From the NCBI RefSeq assembly GCF_014042165.1, contig NZ_JACDZE010000004.1:62001-126000 (forward strand): a stretch of 64,000 nt of DNA, written 5' to 3'. Each line of letters starts with the position of its first letter. Position 1 is the stretch's first letter. A model generated the notes under the pieces. The model was given only the letters and a program-made list of their open reading frames with translations. It searched no databases and had not been told where the DNA came from. A program made the translations under genes and the position numbers. Below are positions 53,906-62,523 of this stretch, piece after piece. This DNA is from Moheibacter lacus. GTDB lineage: Bacteria; Bacteroidota; Bacteroidia; Flavobacteriales; Weeksellaceae.

Positions 53906-54253
53906 TTAGTCTTCTAAAATGTTTTTTATACTTTCATCTAAAGCCTCAGGATTTTGGTAATATAATTTAGCCGTGTCAACGACACGTTTTAAAGAAATCT
54001 TCCCAGCGTCCGATAAATCCGAAACATTGAAGTTAGCTTTAATCTGCTCTTCGCTGAAATCCTTATATAATTGTCCGATTGCAGTATTTAAAAATGCAGT
54101 AGTAAGCATTTCTATATTTAAAAATGAAACTACAACTTTGTGTCCTGCGTCTAAGGCTTTTTTTATAAGCTCATGAATTTTTTGACCATCTTCAGCTTCA
54201 ACGCCATAAGAATCGCCAATAGTATTTATTACACTTATATTTATTGTTTCCAT
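53906..54253 (-). CDS. STAS-like (DUF4325) domain protein
   Basis: A 115-residue protein with the STAS-like pattern: strand INISVINTIGDSYGVEAEDG, helix QKIHELIKKALDAG, strand KVVVSFLNIEMLTTAFLNT and a following helix region. Such proteins are often paired with GHKL ATPases. I use the ATG at 54253, one base after the upstream stop; an in-frame ATG at 54268 is also possible. Confidence 0.8.
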   Translation of the reverse strand: METINISVINTIGDSYGVEAEDGQKIHELIKKALDAGHKVVVSFLNIEMLTTAFLNTAIGQLYKDFSEEQIKANFNVSDLSDAGKISLKRVVDTAKLYYQNPEALDESIKNILED

Positions 54254-54254
54254 T

Positions 54255-55115
54255 TTAGAATATATCATTTATATTAACTTCACTGACAAGAGAGTAATTT
54301 GTCAAATCATTAGTTTTAAATTGCAAATTTACAATAGTTCCGGGGAATTCGCCATTAAATACAGCAGTTTCTATGCCATTTTGACCATATTGATAGAAGC
54401 CATCTCCACTTATTATTTGCATTTTACCTTTGTTTAAAGTGACAAATTCTTTCAAAATAGCCAATCCTATACCTCCAGTGATGCCTTGTTTAGTAGTGTT
54501 TTTATCTTCGACAGCCCACTTTATAGCATTTACTGATGAGAGATTTGAGCCAAAGCGACGATTTACTTTTTCTTTAAAACCTATACCAACGTCAACTACA
54601 GTAAATTCTATTGTATTTTTAATTGGGAAGAATTGACCACACGTGTAAATAAATTCAGATTCACTATGGATTTGAGCATTTACAAAAATTTCATAAATAG
54701 CTTCAATAATTTTATCTTTTGCCCCTTCGGTCATCTGAGGTAAATCATTTTGGTGACCGTCAATTAATTCTTCAAGAACGTATTTTTTGAAAAATTTACC
54801 ATCAGTTGGTTTTAATTTCTGATATTTAATCGTTGTGTTGTTAAAATCAGTTTCTCTATGTTTTCCATAATATGATAGAAAATCATTTTTTAATAAGATT
54901 TGTTCAACTCTTGGAGTAATATAGTCAAAATGTATATCATTAAAGTCGTCAATTAGTAGATCTAGTATGGCTCCTAAAGCCGAACTCATATTAGCGGCAA
55001 AGAAAAAACTCAATTCCAAATGAACGTCTTGAAATGATTTATCTTTATTAAATTGATAAAATGTTATTAAAGACTGGAAACTTGAGAATGTATTGTTAAT
55101 TGAATTTAATCTCAC
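54255..55115 (-). CDS. GHKL-type ATP-binding protein
   Basis: A 286-residue cytosolic protein whose C-terminal half is a histidine-kinase-like ATPase domain: N box EIFVNAQIHSE (142-152), G1 DVGIGF (175-180) and G2 GITGGIGLAI (211-220). There is no membrane segment, dimerisation His or receiver, so it is not a classical sensor kinase. An anti-sigma-like kinase/switch acting on the STAS-like partner is plausible from family knowledge. Confidence 0.85.
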   Translation of the reverse strand: MRLNSINNTFSSFQSLITFYQFNKDKSFQDVHLELSFFFAANMSSALGAILDLLIDDFNDIHFDYITPRVEQILLKNDFLSYYGKHRETDFNNTTIKYQKLKPTDGKFFKKYVLEELIDGHQNDLPQMTEGAKDKIIEAIYEIFVNAQIHSESEFIYTCGQFFPIKNTIEFTVVDVGIGFKEKVNRRFGSNLSSVNAIKWAVEDKNTTKQGITGGIGLAILKEFVTLNKGKMQIISGDGFYQYGQNGIETAVFNGEFPGTIVNLQFKTNDLTNYSLVSEVNINDIF

Positions 55116-55172
55116 TCTTTAAAATTGTACACAAACATACTAAAAAGAAGATTAATTATTATTTTAAAGGGA

Positions 55173-55418
55173 TTATTTTATATTATAAAGCCAAGGAGGG
55201 TTTGAACCAGTTATTTCCCTATAAGTATTAAGATCAACAAATTTATGTTCTAGAATAACAGAAGCTAAAATCGCATTTGGAAAAGTTTTTTTCACTAATT
55301 CTATAGCTTTATTTTTAACTATATTAGGATCATAATTTCCAGCGCCCGTAATAGTTACAATTTCTGAGCTTTTGCCATCAATAATAACATTAACTAAATC
55401 TACATAGTATTCTTTCAT
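55173..55418 (-). CDS. Small protein of unknown function in the defence-like operon
   Basis: An 81-residue mixed alpha/beta protein (MKEYYVDLVNVIIDGKSSEI, IELVKKTFPNAILASVILEH). No motif is recognised. It lies between the 196-residue protein and the HATPase on the same strand. Confidence 0.55.
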   Translation of the reverse strand: MKEYYVDLVNVIIDGKSSEIVTITGAGNYDPNIVKNKAIELVKKTFPNAILASVILEHKFVDLNTYREITGSNPPWLYNIK

Positions 55419-55443
55419 TTTTTATCTATTTTATATTTCAAAA

Positions 55444-56034
55444 TTACTTTATGAATTCAAATGAGCTATTAATCTCAAAATCGGTTATGTAGTAGTCATC
55501 ATTAAAAAATAAACCATTTATATAATGTTTGATGGGATGATATAAATCCTTAGGATACTCTCCAAATAATAATTTATCATAGGTATTTGCTATGCTAAAT
55601 GAAGTAGAATTTTTCCCTCGTCCTTTCTTTAAAAATCCAACTTTTGAAAGAAACCTTGTGATTTTGTGTTTTTCAATTCCCTTTTCGGGGTGGTCAGTTA
55701 CCAGAAAATAATCTTTAACATAAAAAGTACGTATATTACTTAGTGAATTATGCAAATTATTTTTGTAATCCTCAAGGCTTAATTTTTTTAAGTAAGATAC
55801 ATCCACTAACTCACATTCTGCCCTAATTACCTTATTCATGTCAATAAAATAATCTCCATCTACTAATAGCATCATTTTATGGCGGTAAATTCCTAAAATC
55901 ATTTCATTAATTTCCTCTTCTGAGTAATCTGAAATATTTTTAGAACGTCCGAATTTTTCTAGTGCTAAAAAACTTCCTCGGTTTTTGTAAACTTTGTCAA
56001 TCAATTCTTTTCTGACTTTTTTTATTGTTTCCAT
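55444..56034 (-). CDS. Unknown protein following DUF6119
   Basis: A 196-residue basic protein with helix-rich N-terminus (KVRKELIDKVYKNRGSFLAL) and a middle region KHKITRFLSKVGFLKKGRGK that could bind nucleic acid. No family is recognised. It is 10 bases downstream of the DUF6119 gene, so co-translation is likely. Confidence 0.6.
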   Translation of the reverse strand: METIKKVRKELIDKVYKNRGSFLALEKFGRSKNISDYSEEEINEMILGIYRHKMMLLVDGDYFIDMNKVIRAECELVDVSYLKKLSLEDYKNNLHNSLSNIRTFYVKDYFLVTDHPEKGIEKHKITRFLSKVGFLKKGRGKNSTSFSIANTYDKLLFGEYPKDLYHPIKHYINGLFFNDDYYITDFEINSSFEFIK

Positions 56035-56044
56035 GCTGGGATTT

Positions 56045-57826
56045 TTATTTATCTATCTGAGTTATTTGAAATTCTATACCTAAATTTCTCATATTCTTAG
56101 CCAATTCTGTAAGCATAAATTTTGCAATGTTGGATTCAAATTTTTCTATGTTCGTAAATAAATCTCGTTTCTTTTTTGAAGAATCAGCTACAGCTAACAC
56201 AATAACAACTTTTTTATTTTTAATTTTGGCTATGAACTGCTTCTTAGATAATTTATCAAACTGTTTTTTTGCCCTTATAGTGTAAGGTGATTTACCTTTA
56301 GAATTGGCTACACTGTCGTATAGAGATTCTAAAAACTCATAATTGGACTTTACGTCTTCATGGATTTTCCTTCCAGCGATATAAACTTGGTTGCATAAGT
56401 CACGCATGGAATTATCAAAACCTTTTTTCACATGGTAGAAATACAAAGTATCTTTTTCAACATTTAAAATGTCACAAGCTTCAATATTTAAACTTGTAAA
56501 CCTATCAAATACGTACATATTATCTTTACCAAGATAGGAAGCATTATAATCATTTTCTTCACCTCCGTTCCATTTTAGCATTTTTTTTCCACTGTATTTA
56601 TTTTCACTTAAAAAAAACTGTGTTTGTTCGTTTATCTTTTTTATAAAAGATTCTTTTACAACGTACCAATCTTTTTCAATTAGAAAGTAAGTATTACCCT
56701 CATGAATAATTTCTGCGCAAAAATGATTGATTAGTTTATCACGGGTAAGTGTGTTGCCATCTTCATCAAAAGTTTCTAAATAAGTGTTTTTAATAACTTT
56801 TTTAAATGGTTCGTAATCTAATTCTTCTTCAATTTCAATTTTTAATTGCTTAATTATCGTTTCTATATTTCTAATTACATCATCTATATTAAATGAGTTA
56901 GATCTTTTATCATAAGTGAAGGTCAGAGTAGAGGAAGTAGCCTGAAAATATTTCTCGAAATCTCTATTACTTATTTCCACACTAAAATGCTTATTTTCAT
57001 CTAAGTAATTTTGAAAAATGTTTTGTAATACTTCGTTTATAAGAGTTTCTTTTAATAGATCTTCTGATCTACCAATTTTTTCCACACTATTTATTTCAAT
57101 TCCTTTCTTTTTTAATAGCGATTCACATTTTTCAATGACATTTAAAAGTTGAGAGAATGATATAGATTTTTTAATAGAAAATGAATTTTTAGCAATACAC
57201 AAGCTATTTGCATCTATTTCGGAAGGTTTGAATCCAAAAGCTTTTGTAAGAATATCCTTATTTAAGGATGCGTTTAATTCATTATATATTTTACCGAAAT
57301 TTTCATTTTCATATAAATTATAATCATTTCTAAAAAATTTAATTTCTCCCTGAATACCTCCAGTCAAATTTCTTTCCTTCGTTGATTTCAATGCCTTATC
57401 TTCTGATTTAACAATCTTTGATAAAATTTCAATTCCGAAATCATTTGTTGCAATTTCTTGAACAGTTATATGAGCGTAACCGCCTGTAGAAGCATATATT
57501 TTTTTTGTGGAAATATTCTGAAATAAAATTATATAGCTTTCTGATTTAGATTTATTTAAATTGAGAATGTCTTCCCCTTCTAAAGCAACAGAATTAATAA
57601 ACTCTTTCCATTTAATATCTCGTACAGATTGCTTGTAAAATAGTCTTATTTCATACTTTTCGCTTAAATTACCTTTCACTTTTTGTTCTCTAAATTTTTT
57701 AGATTTGAGAAATGTGGAGAGATACTTTAAGTCTATTGTTTTTGTAGATATTTTTCTTGTTTTGGTATTACGATCTTTTAATTTATCCTTAATTAAATAG
57801 ATATTGTTTTGTATTTTTTCTGACAT
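56045..57826 (-). CDS. DUF6119 / TIGR04141-type sporadically distributed protein
   Basis: A 593-residue protein with the recognisable layout of this family: an N-terminal block up to about residue 120, YASTGGYAHITVQEIATNDFG, RNLTGGIQGEIKFF, a central region with CDILNVEKDTLYFYHVKKG, and a C-terminal PYTIRAKKQFDKLSKKQF with VVIVLAVADSSKKKRDLF. The family occurs patchily, often near restriction or phage-defence genes. Its biochemical role is unknown. It heads a minus-strand run ending in the PIN gene. Confidence 0.8.
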   Translation of the reverse strand: MSEKIQNNIYLIKDKLKDRNTKTRKISTKTIDLKYLSTFLKSKKFREQKVKGNLSEKYEIRLFYKQSVRDIKWKEFINSVALEGEDILNLNKSKSESYIILFQNISTKKIYASTGGYAHITVQEIATNDFGIEILSKIVKSEDKALKSTKERNLTGGIQGEIKFFRNDYNLYENENFGKIYNELNASLNKDILTKAFGFKPSEIDANSLCIAKNSFSIKKSISFSQLLNVIEKCESLLKKKGIEINSVEKIGRSEDLLKETLINEVLQNIFQNYLDENKHFSVEISNRDFEKYFQATSSTLTFTYDKRSNSFNIDDVIRNIETIIKQLKIEIEEELDYEPFKKVIKNTYLETFDEDGNTLTRDKLINHFCAEIIHEGNTYFLIEKDWYVVKESFIKKINEQTQFFLSENKYSGKKMLKWNGGEENDYNASYLGKDNMYVFDRFTSLNIEACDILNVEKDTLYFYHVKKGFDNSMRDLCNQVYIAGRKIHEDVKSNYEFLESLYDSVANSKGKSPYTIRAKKQFDKLSKKQFIAKIKNKKVVIVLAVADSSKKKRDLFTNIEKFESNIAKFMLTELAKNMRNLGIEFQITQIDK

Positions 57827-57914
57827 GTTTTGTAGTTGAGGCGTTAATAGTAGATTATCAAATGTATTAAAAAATATTAATTATGCTATACTAATCAAAT
57901 TGTTTATGAGTAGA

Positions 57915-57930
57915 TTACGGGAAACCGTAA
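57915..57930. promoter_or_regulatory. GAAA-capped hairpin between divergent genes
   Basis: TTACGG (57915-57920), GAAA, CCGTAA (57925-57930), between the DUF6119 and HNH genes. It is a candidate operator or leader hairpin. Confidence 0.4.
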
Positions 57931-57956
57931 AGCCTTAAAATTTTTAATCTTATTGT

Positions 57957-57964
57957 TATATTTG
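57957..57964 (+). promoter_or_regulatory. Predicted -7 element of the HNH gene
   Basis: TATATTTG, 19 bases before the start codon. No clear TTTG at the matching distance. Confidence 0.45.
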
Positions 57965-57983
57965 AGCTTCCAGTAAATATCTA

Positions 57984-59093
57984 ATGAACAACCAGGTCTT
58001 CTACAGCATCAGCAAAATCATAGAAAGGGACAGCAAGTCCACTACTTATAAGTTTGCACTGCTTCGTGGAGTAATTGACATCATTCAGGAAAACTCGCCC
58101 TACATTAGAATTGAACATAACAGGGTTCATATTCCCACCGGATTGTTGATTGAAAAATGGTTACTGTATTATTATCCCATTTTAGAATCAGAAATTGTTA
58201 TTCCTCAAATCAATGGCGAAACAAATTTGGCTTTTGCCAGCCAGTTTAAACAGATTATAAGTTATTACGAAGTACGAGGTGGGTTCTCCGTTTTCTATAA
58301 TGATTTGAAAAGCAGAGGAATTCCCAATGAGATTCTTGCAGATTTTATCGAATTGGCAAGGAAGCTCAGGGATACCATCACCAAAATGCCCATGAAATAT
58401 ATCGGGCGTTCCATCAGCAATGATTTTTACTCCATCTTCCAATACCGGAACCAGCCTTTAAGAAAATCCAGTTGTGTGGATATTGAATATTTGATTCATA
58501 ATTTCGGGACATTTTCAATTTCGGTTGATTATTATGAAGCATTCAGGATTTTGGGAAGTTTTATCAGTGGGAGGGATTCGATTCTTTTCAAATGGGCTGA
58601 GTTTTCTGTAAACGCATCCGGAAATAATCTTTCGGTGGATAAAGTTTTAAATGAAGTTTTAAAAGGACCGATTACCGAAAGAAACATACTGGAATCCAGA
58701 AAACTGTACAAGGAAATCCTGAAAAGAGAAGGCAAAGTTTATTGCGTTTGGACAGGAAGGCATCTTTCCAATTATGATATCGACCATGTGATTCCATTTT
58801 CGGTCTGGAAAAACAATGATCTATGGAACTTACTGCCATCTGATTCAAAAATTAATAACCAGAAAAGAAACAAAATTCCTTCTCCTGAAATCATCGAGCG
58901 ACAAAAGAACCTGATCACAGATTACTGGGGAATTATCTTTGAGCATCAAACAGAAAGATTTCAAAAAGAAATACAAGTCGCACTTTTGGGCAATCATTCT
59001 ATTTCAGAATGGAAAGAATCCGGAATCACGCAGCTTCAGAACAGCTGTCATTATTTGATTGAGAACAGGGGATTTGAAGAGTGGGAAATATAG
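57984..59093 (+). CDS. HNH endonuclease domain protein
   Basis: A 369-residue protein. The first 230 residues are helix-rich and unrecognised. The C-terminal HNH domain (about 253-300) reads YCVWTGRHLSNYDIDHVIPF with WNLLPSDSKINNQKRNK, giving the His of the catalytic Asp-His and the late Asn/His-like metal residues. It is not more AT-rich than the NERD gene that follows by 22 bases, and both may form one small nuclease operon. Confidence 0.85.
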   Translation: MNNQVFYSISKIIERDSKSTTYKFALLRGVIDIIQENSPYIRIEHNRVHIPTGLLIEKWLLYYYPILESEIVIPQINGETNLAFASQFKQIISYYEVRGGFSVFYNDLKSRGIPNEILADFIELARKLRDTITKMPMKYIGRSISNDFYSIFQYRNQPLRKSSCVDIEYLIHNFGTFSISVDYYEAFRILGSFISGRDSILFKWAEFSVNASGNNLSVDKVLNEVLKGPITERNILESRKLYKEILKREGKVYCVWTGRHLSNYDIDHVIPFSVWKNNDLWNLLPSDSKINNQKRNKIPSPEIIERQKNLITDYWGIIFEHQTERFQKEIQVALLGNHSISEWKESGITQLQNSCHYLIENRGFEEWEI

Positions 59094-59115
59094 GATATTA
59101 TAAAGATTTGAGCTC

Positions 59116-59829
59116 ATGAAAGATATTTTTATTTCTTTATTTATTCTGTTCATTATTTTCCTGACCTTTCTATTCAGGTATTTAAAACCCAAGATAAAAG
59201 GAATTGTTGGTGAAAACCAGGTTTCAGGAGTCTTGCGAAAGTTGGGTAAGGACTATGTAGTAATTCATAATGTAAAACTGAATATTAGAGGTTCTCTTTC
59301 ACAAATCGACCATGTCGTAGTATCAGACTATGGAGTCTTTGTGATTGAAACCAAAAATTACAAAGGATGGATTTTAGGATATGAGAATTCACAAAACTGG
59401 ACACAGGTCATATATAAGTATAAAAATAAATTTTATAATCCTGTCCTGCAGAATAGAGGTCATATCTATGCCCTCAAATATCTGCTCAAAGAATACCAAA
59501 ACCTTGAATTCATTTCCATAATTGTTTTCAGCAATAAAACTACATTAAAAACCAAAACTTCTACGCATGTCATTTATTTAAACAAACTACTTAAAACGAT
59601 TTCTCAGTACAATGAAATCAGGATTAGCGAAAAAGTTAAACAGGAAATTGTCTCCAAAATTTATTCTAATAATTTAAGCATTAAAGCGAATAGAAAAATT
59701 CAAAGTCCTAAAGATATTCTCCAAATGAATTGTCCTAGGTGTAGTGGTGTATTGATTGAGCGTTATGGTAAATATGGAAGTTTTTACGGATGCAGTAATT
59801 ACCCTGCTTGTAAATTCACGAGAGATTAA
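59116..59829 (+). CDS. NERD-domain protein with zinc finger
   Basis: A 237-residue protein with an N-terminal membrane helix (FISLFILFIIFLTFLFRYL), a NERD nuclease-related domain (IVGENQVSGVLRKL, SQIDHVVVSDYGVFVIETKN) with PD-(D/E)xK-like residues, and a C-terminal topoisomerase-type four-Cys zinc finger (CPRCSGVLIERYGKYGSFYG and CSNYPACKF). NERD proteins are common on plasmids and in defence regions. Its target is unknown. Confidence 0.88.
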   Translation: MKDIFISLFILFIIFLTFLFRYLKPKIKGIVGENQVSGVLRKLGKDYVVIHNVKLNIRGSLSQIDHVVVSDYGVFVIETKNYKGWILGYENSQNWTQVIYKYKNKFYNPVLQNRGHIYALKYLLKEYQNLEFISIIVFSNKTTLKTKTSTHVIYLNKLLKTISQYNEIRISEKVKQEIVSKIYSNNLSIKANRKIQSPKDILQMNCPRCSGVLIERYGKYGSFYGCSNYPACKFTRD

Positions 59830-59848
59830 CCCATTTAGGGAGGAAAGC

Positions 59849-61504
59849 TCATTTATCATCTTTCTTTAAATTTGAAATAAAAAAAGCGGGCGTAATTCCG
59901 GTAATAGATTTAAAAGCCACAACAAATCTTTGCTTACTTGTAAATCCGGCTTCTTCAGATAATGCAAGAGTGGTGTATTGTCGAAGTTTTTTATTGTTTT
60001 TTAATTGCTGAATTATATAATTGACTCTGAGAGAATTTAAATAGTTAGTAAAGCTATTATTTTTATGGTTGTGAATTACATAAGAAAGGTATTTAGTATT
60101 TGAGTTAAATCTAGCAGCAAGTTTCACTAAAGTCAGATTTTGTTCCAGAAATTTTTGGTCATTTTCGAATTTTTCCAGTTGATATAAAAGTGATTCGATG
60201 GATTTGTCAGATGCTGCTTTTATTTCGTTTTTCGTTTTATGAATTATTTTTTCTTTTTTGATTAAAACCTCATATCGGTGACGAAGTTTTTTTCTTTGAT
60301 AGAAATAGGAGTAAATGATAAGGGTAAGTATGATGAGCAGAGAAATTACAAGTAATAAAAGGAGGTTTATTTTTTTGTCTTTTCGGTGAGATCCTTTTTC
60401 CATATTGTCTTTCTGTGCCATTACATTTTTTATATCATAATTTTTATGAATTTTAGGCATCAAATTTTGATAGTTTACTTTTAGAAGACTGTCGGCAGTT
60501 ACCAATCTCTTTGTATAAAACAATTGTTTTTCAAGGTCATTATTATTTTTATAATGATTAATTAAAAGCCGGTAGCCTTCTGTCAAATCCTCGCGTATGT
60601 AATTTTTCTCTCTCAGAATTTCATCTACTGCATTAAAATGTTTAATAGCTTCAGATAAATTGTTCATTTCCCAATACGAAATCCCTATATAAAAGTGTGC
60701 GACTGATTCATTTGCAAAGTCACCATTGTCAGTTATATCCGGAAGGGAAGTCTTAATGAAATGGATAGCTGAATCATAATTATTTTTGAAATAATGGTTT
60801 ATTCCTTCTAAATGTCTAAAATAAGACTCCATAAATGTTTGTGAAAGTCTTTTACCCTCACTAATACCATGATAATTAATTTCAGAACTTAAATCATATT
60901 TGCCTGTTTTATTATAACAAAGCGACAATGCATGAAGCGTATTTAGATAAGCTTTTGGGTTATCATCTTTAAAAAAGCTGACACATTTTTCAAAAATTTC
61001 AATTGCTTCGGAGTAGCTTCCCAAATAATACTTTAGATTTCCGATATTATATGAGATTTTGTGTATCAAATATTCATCGTTGGTTCGTACAGCATAGTCT
61101 TGAGCTCTTAAATAATCATCAAGAGCTTGATTGTATTTTTTCTTACTATAATAGGCAATTCCTCTTGATAGAAATGCTGAACTAATGAGTGCATTTTCCG
61201 ATGTTTGTAAGGAGCTCATGATCATGCTGTCGGCGTAAATCATATTAATTTGATCCGGACTTCTGTACATATAATATTTATATCCATTTACAATTTCAAG
61301 AATGTTATTTTCTTTTTTTGCCTTCCGGAGAAAGACGGATAAATACATCTCTGATTTTTCGGGAGTATTCTTGGAATTTCTAATTCTTTGATAAAGTTGA
61401 TCATAATTCAGATTCTCAAGACTATCTGAAATAACCGGATAATTCCCACGTAAAGGGATTGCTGCGTACAAAAGGTAAGTTGCAGCAATTATAAGCGTCT
61501 TCAT
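59849..61504 (-). CDS. TPR-containing AraC family regulator
   Basis: A 551-residue membrane regulator: a signal/anchor start (KTLIIAATYLLYAAIPLRG), several tetratricopeptide repeats (SSAFLSRGIAYYSKKKYNQA, HKISYNIGNLKYYLGSYSEA), one transmembrane helix (LLLLLVISLLIILTLIIYSYF), and a C-terminal AraC-type DNA-binding domain ending GITPAFFISNLKK. I use the ATG at 61504 over 61531. The layout matches Flavobacteria one-component regulators on mobile elements. Confidence 0.85.
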   Translation of the reverse strand: MKTLIIAATYLLYAAIPLRGNYPVISDSLENLNYDQLYQRIRNSKNTPEKSEMYLSVFLRKAKKENNILEIVNGYKYYMYRSPDQINMIYADSMIMSSLQTSENALISSAFLSRGIAYYSKKKYNQALDDYLRAQDYAVRTNDEYLIHKISYNIGNLKYYLGSYSEAIEIFEKCVSFFKDDNPKAYLNTLHALSLCYNKTGKYDLSSEINYHGISEGKRLSQTFMESYFRHLEGINHYFKNNYDSAIHFIKTSLPDITDNGDFANESVAHFYIGISYWEMNNLSEAIKHFNAVDEILREKNYIREDLTEGYRLLINHYKNNNDLEKQLFYTKRLVTADSLLKVNYQNLMPKIHKNYDIKNVMAQKDNMEKGSHRKDKKINLLLLLVISLLIILTLIIYSYFYQRKKLRHRYEVLIKKEKIIHKTKNEIKAASDKSIESLLYQLEKFENDQKFLEQNLTLVKLAARFNSNTKYLSYVIHNHKNNSFTNYLNSLRVNYIIQQLKNNKKLRQYTTLALSEEAGFTSKQRFVVAFKSITGITPAFFISNLKKDDK

Positions 61505-61751
61505 ACTATGTTTTAGATATGAGGCAAGCATATCAGGCTTTGTTTATAATGACGGTTGGAATAGGATTCAATAAAGATAAAGAATATAAATAAAAGGGTA
61601 GCGGTTTTCCGAAAATGGATATACAAATTAATGAAAAGCCACCATACAAGGCTTGTCCAAATCGAACTTCTCGGATAGTTTTGGAAGGAATTCAAAAAGC
61701 AGTATCTCTTCCCGGGAATGTAGGGCTGATTATTAATTTAAATTTTTAATC

Positions 61752-62468
61752 ATGAAAAAACAGTTGTTAATCTATGGTTTTCTAACCATTTTCATTTGTC
61801 TTATAAGTTGTAGCGACGAAGCAGATTATTATAGTTATTCCAACAATAAAGAATTGGAACAAAGTATAATGAATAGGCCAAATGCAGGAAACTCTCTAAA
61901 CCCATATGACTCAATTGGACATTTACACAATGTAATTCTGGATGCATATTTTTTGGAGAATCCTAGTGTGCAAACAATATCAGACGTATCTTTTGAAATA
62001 GATGCATTATATTCAGTTTATTCCAATACAATCAATGTTTTAAGCACCAATAATTTGGATATAGAAGATATTGAAGAGATTTTAGATAGTCCTGAGGATA
62101 GTTTTGAGGATATTATACTAAATTCAACACTAAGTAATCAGGCCAGATTAAGTTTTGAAGATTTTGTAAATAATCTGATAGATATACAAGATGAAGAATT
62201 TGACTCCATCTATAATGTTATTACAAATTACGAATCTGAAATCAGCATTAATCCCTCATTTACAAATGAAGACAAGAGGGTAATTCTTTTGGTATCTGTG
62301 ATTGCGAGATATTCTATTTATTATGAAAAAGGAAGAGATGATGATGACTGGGAACATTCTGTAGGGAATATAGCTGCTGCAACCAAAGGAGCCATTGCAG
62401 GCTCTAGTCAAGCAGTTCGGATGGCTTTAATAGCCGGTATATGTAAATCTTTAGGTATTTATGAATAA
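61752..62468 (+). CDS. Putative lipoprotein with Gly/Ala-rich hydrophobic C-terminus
   Basis: A 238-residue protein with lipobox LISC (KQLLIYGFLTIFICLISCSD), an acidic mature part with DSIGHLHNVILDAY, and an ending GNIAAATKGAIAGSSQAVRM then ALIAGICKSLG. The small, Gly/Ala-rich end resembles GxxxG-type peptides, but the lipobox argues for a lipoprotein rather than a bacteriocin. No function is recognised. A perfect hairpin follows the stop codon. Confidence 0.65.
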   Translation: MKKQLLIYGFLTIFICLISCSDEADYYSYSNNKELEQSIMNRPNAGNSLNPYDSIGHLHNVILDAYFLENPSVQTISDVSFEIDALYSVYSNTINVLSTNNLDIEDIEEILDSPEDSFEDIILNSTLSNQARLSFEDFVNNLIDIQDEEFDSIYNVITNYESEISINPSFTNEDKRVILLVSVIARYSIYYEKGRDDDDWEHSVGNIAAATKGAIAGSSQAVRMALIAGICKSLGIYE

Positions 62469-62472
62469 TTAT

Positions 62473-62509
62473 AAATGGAAAGAAGATTTAAGTCTTCTTT
62501 CCATTTTTT
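62473..62509 (+). terminator. Terminator after the lipoprotein gene
   Basis: AAATGGAAAGAAGA (62473-62486), TTTAAG, TCTTCTTTCCATTT (62493-62506), then TTTC: a perfect 14-bp stem starting 5 bases after the lipoprotein stop. It lies inside the extended open frame of the next gene, which argues against the upstream start. Confidence 0.8.
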
Positions 62510-62523
62510 CTACAAAAGTTTTT

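Noticed and set aside
61752-62468. Class II bacteriocin precursor
   Set aside because: The Gly/Ala-rich end is suggestive, but the long acidic body, lipobox and lack of a double-glycine leader, transporter or immunity gene argue against it.
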